From: Paenibacillus sp. NFR01
GTDB lineage: Bacteria > Bacillota > Bacilli > Paenibacillales > Paenibacillaceae
Direction of reading: 5' to 3'
NCBI RefSeq assembly: GCF_900111565.1
Contig: NZ_FOIK01000001.1
Span: 2,077,309-2,141,308, forward strand
DNA: 64,000 bases
The stretch's first letter is position 1. Each line of letters starts with the position of its first letter. The notes beneath the pieces were generated by a model. That model was not told the origin of the DNA, did no database searches, and was given only the letters and a program-made list of their open reading frames with translations. Shown piece by piece: positions 58,993 to 64,000 of this stretch. The position numbers and the translations under genes are program-made.

Positions 58993-60627
58993 TTATTTTT
59001 TCAGATTTGCATTATAGCGGTCCAAGCCTTTTTGATAAATATCCATCAGTTCTTTAAGCCCCATTTTGTCCAGCGTCTTCAGGTAGTTGTCCCACTCTTC
59101 ATCCGCACCGCCGTCGACAATGAATCTGCCTCTTTGGGTATTTACGTATTTGATCAGTTCCGGCTCGATCTTGTTGATCGTATCCAGTTCCTCCGGCTCA
59201 AAGAAGATGCTTGGATAGTTTTCCTTTTCCATGTAAGGATTGTAGTATTGCTCGAGATCCTTGGCGCGCTGCTGCGCCCGGGGTTCCATATCCACTACTT
59301 TTCCAAAATCGTCGAACGTAATGACGCCCGGCGCGCCCGATCCCGGAGCCACTTTTTGCCGGAATTCGCCTGCGGAGGTACCTTCAGGAAGCGGCAGGTT
59401 CACCAGCTTGCCGTTTTCATCCTTTTTGTAGACAACATCCAGCGGACCCCAGTGGATTTGTGCTGCCATATACGGTTCATATTGCTGGTCGACCCAGCGC
59501 ATGGTAACTTCCGGTTGTTTGTCCGCTTTGGTAATTACGAATGATCCGCGTCCCGGACCCCCGCCATTGGCTCGGCCGATCGTTTGGTCTCCGTTTGGTC
59601 CTTTCAGCGGGGACAACAGGACATAATCCTTGGCACGGTCAGTTCCGACAACTTCTTCGATTTCCCACCAGACGAAGGAGCCCAGCGTCTCATCGGCTGT
59701 TTTGCCTTTGGCTAAATACTGAGCCGCATCCTGAGTGAAGGATTCCGGATCGATCAAGCCCTGTTTATACCATTTCTCATGGAAATAATTCAAAGCTTCT
59801 TTATACTCCGGCTGGGTCGCGGTAAAAATCACCTTCCCGTCGCGCACGACGCGGTGCTCCAGGTTATCCGGCAACCCGAACGCCCCGAATAATCCGGCGA
59901 TATCCATGCACCACTGCATGTGCATGAAGCTGAGCGGAATTTCATCCTGCTTTCCGTTGCCGTTCGGATCCTGCGTTTTAAAGGCCAGCAACGCATTCGT
60001 ATATTCATCCAGCGTTTGCGGCACCTTTAGTCCAAGCTTATCCAGCCAGCTTTTATTGATGACGTGGAAAAACGGGTTCGTCCCGAGGTTGTTCTCTTCC
60101 CAGGAAGGGAGTCCATAAATGTGTCCGTCCGGTGCCGTGATCGATGATTTGATATCGGGCCGGCGTTCAAGAAGCGCTTTCAAATTAGGCGCGTATTGAT
60201 CGATCAAATCCTCCAGCGGAATCAGGGTTCCGTCTTTGCCGTAATTGATCAGCTCATAGTCAGTAAAGCCTGCGGCGTAAAAGGCATCCGGCAAATCTCC
60301 GCTAGCCAGCAGAAGGTTTTTCTTTTCGGTATAATCGGTGTCGGGAATGTTCTCCCATTCGATCTTCACGTTTGTCTCTTGCTCCAGCCGCTTAAAGATG
60401 TCCATCTCGGAGAACTCCGGCGCAAGCGCCGCCTTCGGCGCTACCATCCGCAGCGATACGGGCTGCTTCACAATCGGCAGACCGGACGCATTGAAATTCG
60501 CTTCCTGCTCCGGGCTAGCGGACGGATTGCCGGCAGCCCCGTTTCCGTTGCCGTTTCCGGAGCACCCGCTTAACGCAAACGCCCCAGCCACCGCGAGAAT
60601 TCCCGCATTTTTGAATAAAGACTTCAT
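58993..60627 (-). CDS. Extracellular solute-binding lipoprotein of a sugar ABC importer
   Basis: This 544-residue lipoprotein has a signal peptide ending LSGC (Cys22), a Gly/Asn spacer and a cluster B/LplA-type binding domain. The features are VKIEWENIPDTDYTEKKNLL, LASGDLPDAFYAAGFTDYEL and the late WDNYLKTLDKMGLKELMDIY (split). It captures oligosaccharides outside the membrane and delivers them to the two permeases encoded upstream. No ATPase gene is present in the operon, so a shared MsmX-like ATPase elsewhere is expected. GGGAGG stands 9 bases before the ATG at 60627. Confidence 0.93.
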   Translation of the reverse strand: MKSLFKNAGILAVAGAFALSGCSGNGNGNGAAGNPSASPEQEANFNASGLPIVKQPVSLRMVAPKAALAPEFSEMDIFKRLEQETNVKIEWENIPDTDYTEKKNLLLASGDLPDAFYAAGFTDYELINYGKDGTLIPLEDLIDQYAPNLKALLERRPDIKSSITAPDGHIYGLPSWEENNLGTNPFFHVINKSWLDKLGLKVPQTLDEYTNALLAFKTQDPNGNGKQDEIPLSFMHMQWCMDIAGLFGAFGLPDNLEHRVVRDGKVIFTATQPEYKEALNYFHEKWYKQGLIDPESFTQDAAQYLAKGKTADETLGSFVWWEIEEVVGTDRAKDYVLLSPLKGPNGDQTIGRANGGGPGRGSFVITKADKQPEVTMRWVDQQYEPYMAAQIHWGPLDVVYKKDENGKLVNLPLPEGTSAGEFRQKVAPGSGAPGVITFDDFGKVVDMEPRAQQRAKDLEQYYNPYMEKENYPSIFFEPEELDTINKIEPELIKYVNTQRGRFIVDGGADEEWDNYLKTLDKMGLKELMDIYQKGLDRYNANLKK

Positions 60628-60753
60628 TGAACATAACCTCCCTTTTTTCATCCCCATAAAGCTAGTCCACAAGCCATTCCATCGTATTGCCTCTCCTCCA
60701 GGCCGGCCATCCTACCGTCCGGGCATCCCCCCTTTCAAGGCTTCGCTGCAGCC

Positions 60754-61650
60754 TTATCCCTTGATCGAACCGATCATTACGCCTTTAACGAAATACTTTT
60801 GCAGGAACGGATACAAGATGAGCAGAGGCAGGCTGGAGACCATGATGACCCCGTATTTGATCAGTTCGGTAACGCGCATCTTGGCGGCATAGGATTCCAC
60901 GTCGATCATCATGCCGGAGTTGACCTGATTCTGGACCAGAATATTACGGAGCACCAGCTGCAGCGGATACTTGCTTTCATCGTTCAGGTAGATCAAGGCG
61001 TCGAAGAATCCGTTCCAGAAGCCGACCACATGATACAGCACCATGACCGCAAGGATAGACTTGGACAAAGGCAATACGATGCTCCAGAAGAACCTTGTGT
61101 TGGAACATCCGTCGATCGAAGCCGCTTCCCACATTTCATCCGGGATGGAGGATTGGAAAAACGTTCTTACGATGATCACATTGAATACGCCGCCCGCTCC
61201 CGGAATAACCAGCGCCCACATCGTATTAAGCAGATGCAAATCCTTGATCAGCAGGTAGGTTGGAATAAGGCCGCCGCTGAAAAACATGGTGACCAGCAAA
61301 AACCACATAATGACCGACTTCCCGGCAAGATCCTTGCGGGCCAGCGGATAGGCTGCGAATACCGTCACCGTTACGCCGATAAGCGTTCCGAGCGTTGCAT
61401 ATAAAATCGAATTGGCGTACCCGATCCACAGGGAGGAATCGCCGAAAATCCGCTCATAACCGTCCAGCGTAAAGCCTCTCGGAAATAGCCAAACTTCCCC
61501 GGAGTAGATCGAATTGGGATCGCTGAACGAGGCGACCAGGACAAAATAGAGCGGGTACAATACGAGCAGCATAATGAGGGTGAGCAGAATATAGTTGATG
61601 ACGTCAAACCACATATCCCCTCTGCTCTTGCGCTTCAACAATGAATTCAC
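60754..61650 (-). CDS. Carbohydrate ABC transporter permease (YtcP/LplC type)
   Basis: This 298-residue protein has six membrane helices and the conserved EAA loop (EMWEAASIDGCSNTRFFWSI) that contacts the ATPase. The start GTG at 61650 has GGAGG upstream. It is 13 bases behind the first permease gene. The C terminus, FLQKYFVKGVMIGSIKG, is the standard ending of the YtcP/LplC group. Confidence 0.95.
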   Translation of the reverse strand: MNSLLKRKSRGDMWFDVINYILLTLIMLLVLYPLYFVLVASFSDPNSIYSGEVWLFPRGFTLDGYERIFGDSSLWIGYANSILYATLGTLIGVTVTVFAAYPLARKDLAGKSVIMWFLLVTMFFSGGLIPTYLLIKDLHLLNTMWALVIPGAGGVFNVIIVRTFFQSSIPDEMWEAASIDGCSNTRFFWSIVLPLSKSILAVMVLYHVVGFWNGFFDALIYLNDESKYPLQLVLRNILVQNQVNSGMMIDVESYAAKMRVTELIKYGVIMVSSLPLLILYPFLQKYFVKGVMIGSIKG

Positions 61651-61663
61651 AGGTAATTCCTCC

Positions 61664-62614
61664 TTACCATAAGCTGGTTTCTGTCAGTTTTTTAGCGATC
61701 CGGTTCACGGTGAAGATCAGGATAATATTGATGAATGAGTTAAACAGGCCAACTGCCGTAGAAAAGCTGTATTGGGCCTTCTGAATCCCCATCTCATATA
61801 CATAGGTTGGAATGATATTGGAGGTGGCGTAATTCAGATCACTCTGCATCAGAAACGCTTTTTCAAAGCCGATGCTCATAATGTTGCCTAGCGCAAGGAT
61901 CAGCAGAATGACAATCGTCGGCAAAATGCTCGGGATATCCACATGCCAGACACGTTTCCATTTGCTAGCACCGTCCATAATAGCGGCTTCATGCAATTCG
62001 GGATTGACTCCGGCAAGCGCAGCAAGGTAAATGATTGTAGCAAAGCCGGTCTCCTGCCAAATCCCTGACAAAATATACAACGGGCGGAACCAGCCTGCAT
62101 CGGCCATAAAAAGAATAGGCTCGCCCCCAAGCCATGTGATGATGTGATTCACGATCCCGCTGTTCGGGGATAGGAAGACGTTGAGCATCCCGACTAGCAC
62201 GACGGTAGAGATAAAATGCGGCGCATAAATTACGGTCTGCACAAATTTCTTATAGGTTTTGCCCAGCATCTGGTTCAGCATGATTGCGATAATAATGGGA
62301 GCCGGGAAACCAAACAGCAAGGATAAAAAACTGAGTGTTAGTGTATTTTTGATAATGGCCCAGAAGTTATAAGCATCAAAGAAATCTTTGAAGTGCTGCA
62401 AACCTACCCATTCGCTTCCCCATATCCCCTGGCTTGGCGAAAAGTCTTTAAAGGCAATTAGCACCCCGTACATCGGATAATATTTGAACACCAGATAGAG
62501 AATAAGAATCGGCAGCAAAAACAGATACAGTTCATAGTCGCGTTTGATCCGGCTCCATCTTTTACGTTTAGGTTTGATCAGGGAAGAATCCGCCATGCTG
62601 GTTCTTGAATTCAC
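61664..62614 (-). CDS. Carbohydrate ABC transporter permease (LplB type)
   Basis: This 316-residue permease has an N-terminal basic segment (KPKRKRWSRIKRDYELYLFL), six membrane helices, and the EAA loop (PELHEAAIMDGASKWKRVWH). GTG at 62614 follows GAAAGGG at 9 bases; ATG at 62596 is an alternative. It is the first gene of the fructan operon. Two operator copies and a promoter lie directly upstream. Confidence 0.93.
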   Translation of the reverse strand: MNSRTSMADSSLIKPKRKRWSRIKRDYELYLFLLPILILYLVFKYYPMYGVLIAFKDFSPSQGIWGSEWVGLQHFKDFFDAYNFWAIIKNTLTLSFLSLLFGFPAPIIIAIMLNQMLGKTYKKFVQTVIYAPHFISTVVLVGMLNVFLSPNSGIVNHIITWLGGEPILFMADAGWFRPLYILSGIWQETGFATIIYLAALAGVNPELHEAAIMDGASKWKRVWHVDIPSILPTIVILLILALGNIMSIGFEKAFLMQSDLNYATSNIIPTYVYEMGIQKAQYSFSTAVGLFNSFINIILIFTVNRIAKKLTETSLW

Positions 62615-62651
62615 GCTTATACGCCCTTTCAAAGTAAAGTAATCGGGTATT

Positions 62652-62666
62652 TTGAAACGTTTCCAA
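62652..62666 (-). promoter_or_regulatory. LacI-type operator O1 before the permease operon
   Basis: TTGAAACGTTTCCAA has a perfect GAAACGTTTC core. It borders the -10 region of the candidate promoter and lies 38 bases before the permease start. Confidence 0.82.
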
Positions 62667-62694
62667 TTTAGGATAAGAAAAACGTCCACATCAA
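62666..62694 (-). promoter_or_regulatory. Candidate promoter of the fructan operon
   Basis: On the minus strand TTGATG (62694-62689) and CTAAAT (62671-62666) are 17 bases apart. The promoter lies between the two operators, so a looped or flanking repressor could block it. Confidence 0.45.
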
Positions 62695-62701
62695 GCTCAA
62701 C

Positions 62702-62716
62702 TTGAAACGTTTCCAA
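62702..62716 (-). promoter_or_regulatory. LacI-type operator O2 before the permease operon
   Basis: This second TTGAAACGTTTCCAA lies exactly 50 bases from O1, upstream of the candidate -35. The spacing is close to five helical turns, so both sites face the same side of the DNA. Confidence 0.82.
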
Positions 62717-62720
62717 TTTA

Positions 62721-62776
62721 GTAAAGAAAAACGTCAGTTTTAAACATTCCGTTAAATAAACTGATGTTTTTCTTAC
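62721..62776 (-). terminator. Terminator of the lacI gene
   Basis: GTAAAGAAAAACGTCAGTTT (62721-62740) pairs with AAACTGATGTTTTTCTTAC (62758-62776) with one mismatch and one bulge. It lies 11 bases after the lacI stop. The T-rich part is within the stem's descending arm on the minus strand. Confidence 0.7.
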
Positions 62777-62786
62777 CCAAATGGGA

Positions 62787-63755
62787 TCAAGTGGTTTCGC
62801 CTTGCTTAAACTGGACGGGAATGCGGTATATTTGCCGATCCAGAGTAAGACCATCGATCTTGTTAAACAGCAGCCGGATGGTCGTCCGCGCCATCTCCTC
62901 CACGGGCTGCCTGATCGTGGATAAAATCGGATGGAAAAATGGGTTATCCTGAATGCCGTCGTACCCGATGACCTTTACGTCCTCCGGAACCCGGATGCCC
63001 TGCTTCCTTGCCCTTTCGATATAATTCGCAGCCAACATGTCGGTAATCGCGAAGATACCGTCCCTATCGCCGTGTGTGCTCAGGAATTCGTTAAAGTAGG
63101 CATCGTCATCCACGATGGGGTCGGGTTTCTCGTAAATTGCATAATCAATGCCCAGCGCCTCAGCCTCATCTATGAAACCTCTTCGCCGGTTCATCGTTTC
63201 ACTGAACACGGAGGTCACGCTGCCCAAAAAAGCCGGCTTCCGTGCTCCCGCTTTGACCAGCTCTCTTAACGCCAGTCTTCCCCCCTCGTAATTGTCCGAG
63301 GTCACGCAGGTAATCTTCTTGTTAAAATGTCTGTCGATGCTTACGATCGGAATGTCGTTGCTCACATTATTCTCGATATCGTTGTAAGTTATGCCCACAA
63401 TGCCGGCCACTTTGTTCTGCCGGAGCATATCAAGATAATAGAGCTCCTTTTCAGGTTTGCCGCCGCTGTTGCACAGCATCAGCTTATATCCTTCCCGGTC
63501 CAGTTCATCCTCAATGTAATAAGCCAATTCCGAAAAAAAAGGATTCCAGATACTCGGAAGCAGTAAAGCCACCATTTTGGATTTCTGCATCTTGAAGTTC
63601 CGCGCCACTTCATTCGGAAAATAATTCAGCTCTTGTATGGCCGCTTCTACTTTTCTGCGTGTACCCGGTTTTACGGCGCCAGAGTTGTTAATGACCCTTG
63701 ACACCGTTCCAACTGCAACGCCCGCTAAATTTGCAACATCCTTTATGCTTGTCAT
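62787..63755 (-). CDS. LacI family transcriptional regulator of the fructan locus
   Basis: This 322-residue repressor has an N-terminal LacI helix-turn-helix (TSIKDVANLAGVAVGTVSRV), the hinge helix NYFPNEVARNFK, and a periplasmic-binding-like sensor domain with FFSELAYYIEDELDREGYKL, GIVGITYNDI and VIGYDGIQDNPFFHPILSTI. The ATG at 63755 follows GGGGAGG. Operators in its own promoter and in front of the permease operon indicate that it represses itself and the fructan genes until an oligofructoside or fructose phosphate binds. The inducer is inferred. Confidence 0.95.
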   Translation of the reverse strand: MTSIKDVANLAGVAVGTVSRVINNSGAVKPGTRRKVEAAIQELNYFPNEVARNFKMQKSKMVALLLPSIWNPFFSELAYYIEDELDREGYKLMLCNSGGKPEKELYYLDMLRQNKVAGIVGITYNDIENNVSNDIPIVSIDRHFNKKITCVTSDNYEGGRLALRELVKAGARKPAFLGSVTSVFSETMNRRRGFIDEAEALGIDYAIYEKPDPIVDDDAYFNEFLSTHGDRDGIFAITDMLAANYIERARKQGIRVPEDVKVIGYDGIQDNPFFHPILSTIRQPVEEMARTTIRLLFNKIDGLTLDRQIYRIPVQFKQGETT

Positions 63756-63784
63756 GTAACCTCCCCGCACGCTCTTATGGGAAT

Positions 63785-63813
63785 ATCATAGCACCAAGTT
63801 GGAAACGTTTCAA
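63785..63813 (-). promoter_or_regulatory. Promoter of lacI, overlapped by an operator
   Basis: On the minus strand TTGAAA (63813-63808) and an extended TGCTATGAT -10 (TATGAT at 63790-63785) are 17 bases apart. The -35 is part of the operator at 63799-63813, a clear layout for autorepression. Confidence 0.78.
63799..63813 (-). promoter_or_regulatory. LacI-type operator O3 in the lacI promoter
   Basis: On the plus strand TTGGAAACGTTTCAA carries the same GAAACGTTTC core as O1 and O2. It covers the -35 box. Confidence 0.85.
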
Positions 63814-63820
63814 TAGAAAA

Positions 63821-63835
63821 GTGGAAACGTTTCAA
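63821..63835 (-). promoter_or_regulatory. LacI-type operator O4 upstream of lacI
   Basis: GTGGAAACGTTTCAA is a further copy, 22 bases (two helical turns) from O3. Confidence 0.83.
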
Positions 63836-63927
63836 TATTTATTCCTATTCTCTTGGGTTGCACCGCCCGTACGGGCACCCGCCACCTCCACATATGCTGA
63901 ATGGATGGCAGGAAAGGAGCGAGCGCC

Positions 63928-64000
63928 TTGAAAAATAGAGCGGATACCCCCGGGGTCTCGATCATCGTATGCACGAACCGCCCCCGATTCTTCGCCAATA
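63928..64000 (+). CDS. Glycosyltransferase family 2-like protein, N-terminal start only
   Basis: The last 73 bases open a plus-strand gene. AAAGGAGCGAGCGCC precedes a TTG, and the first codons read LKNRADTPGVSIIVCTNRPR and then FFAN. SIIVCTNRP is the typical first strand of a GT-A glycosyltransferase. The gene continues beyond the window, so the substrate and length are unknown. It diverges from lacI. Confidence 0.6.
   Translation, partial: MKNRADTPGVSIIVCTNRPRFFAN

Larger units (their letters stand above)
62652..62735. repeat. Direct repeat carrying two operators, 50-bp period
   Basis: The stretch at 62652-62686 is repeated almost exactly at 62702-62735. The operator, then TTTAG, then an AAGAAAAACGTC tail occur in both copies, with differences only in the few bases after TTTAG. 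The second copy also forms one arm of the lacI terminator stem. Confidence 0.8.

Noticed and set aside
62652..63835. Classical CcpA cre sites
   Set aside because: The sites keep TGGAAA-CG-TTTCAA and miss the WCA end of the cre consensus; their placement at lacI and its operon fits a local LacI operator better.

Overview
The window looks like a chromosomal segment of a Paenibacillus-type spore-forming Gram-positive bacterium. The evidence is SLH-anchored surface enzymes, an Lpl/YtcP-type sugar importer with no ATPase gene beside it, a CotF-like spore coat protein, a CBO0543-type membrane protein, strong GGAGG ribosome sites with frequent TTG/GTG starts, and Firmicute-style terminators. No rRNA, tRNA, CRISPR array, insertion sequence or phage gene was seen.

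Left part (1-30,600): mostly small housekeeping and stress genes in short transcription units. They include a methyltransferase tail, an intergenic 10-bp tandem array followed by four hairpin repeats, an AIM24-family protein, a YitT membrane protein, a short Crp/Fnr protein, a YflT-like stress protein, an AI-2E-family permease, a DUF898 protein, uracil-DNA glycosylase, an RNase H with a viroplasmin-like domain, TetR regulators, lipoproteins, a metallophosphoesterase, an AlkD-like protein and glutamine-dependent NAD synthetase. A MarR/DHA2 efflux operon, a TetR/Acg-like nitroreductase pair, manganese catalase, a coat protein and a GNAT acetyltransferase follow. At 25,178-28,643 a four-gene unit encodes a flavodiiron protein, an FAD reductase, rubredoxin and a Crp/Fnr regulator. 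Together these form an electron chain for reducing O2 or NO, and a near-consensus Fur box lies in front. Several genes here are broken: a HAD phosphatase, a zinc-ribbon gene remnant and an SDR.

Middle (30,600-46,900): a cell-surface and secretion region. It holds a 1688-residue Ig-like/SLH protein, a large MalT/BTAD-type ATPase regulator, and two secreted subtilisin-family proteases in tandem. The first protease carries a domain of about 235 residues inserted within its catalytic domain. The second has a PA domain and SLH anchors. The remains of a nitronate monooxygenase follow.

Right part (46,978-63,755): a fructan/sucrose utilisation locus, all on the minus strand. The order is LacI regulator, two ABC permeases, a solute-binding lipoprotein, a fructokinase-GH32 fusion, an intracellular LamG-GH32 enzyme, a huge secreted SLH-anchored LamG-GH32 levanase with four repeats of a carbohydrate-binding-like module, and a compact GH32 enzyme. 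Four perfect GAAACGTTTC operators (two before lacI, two before the permease gene) and one GAAGCGCTTC variant before the surface levanase tie the locus into one regulon. The likely flow is fructan cutting at the wall, import of oligofructosides, intracellular hydrolysis, and immediate phosphorylation of fructose by the same polypeptide. The fusion, and the non-canonical WMNE motif in two of the four GH32 enzymes, are the most interesting observations. The window ends in the first codons of a glycosyltransferase on the plus strand.
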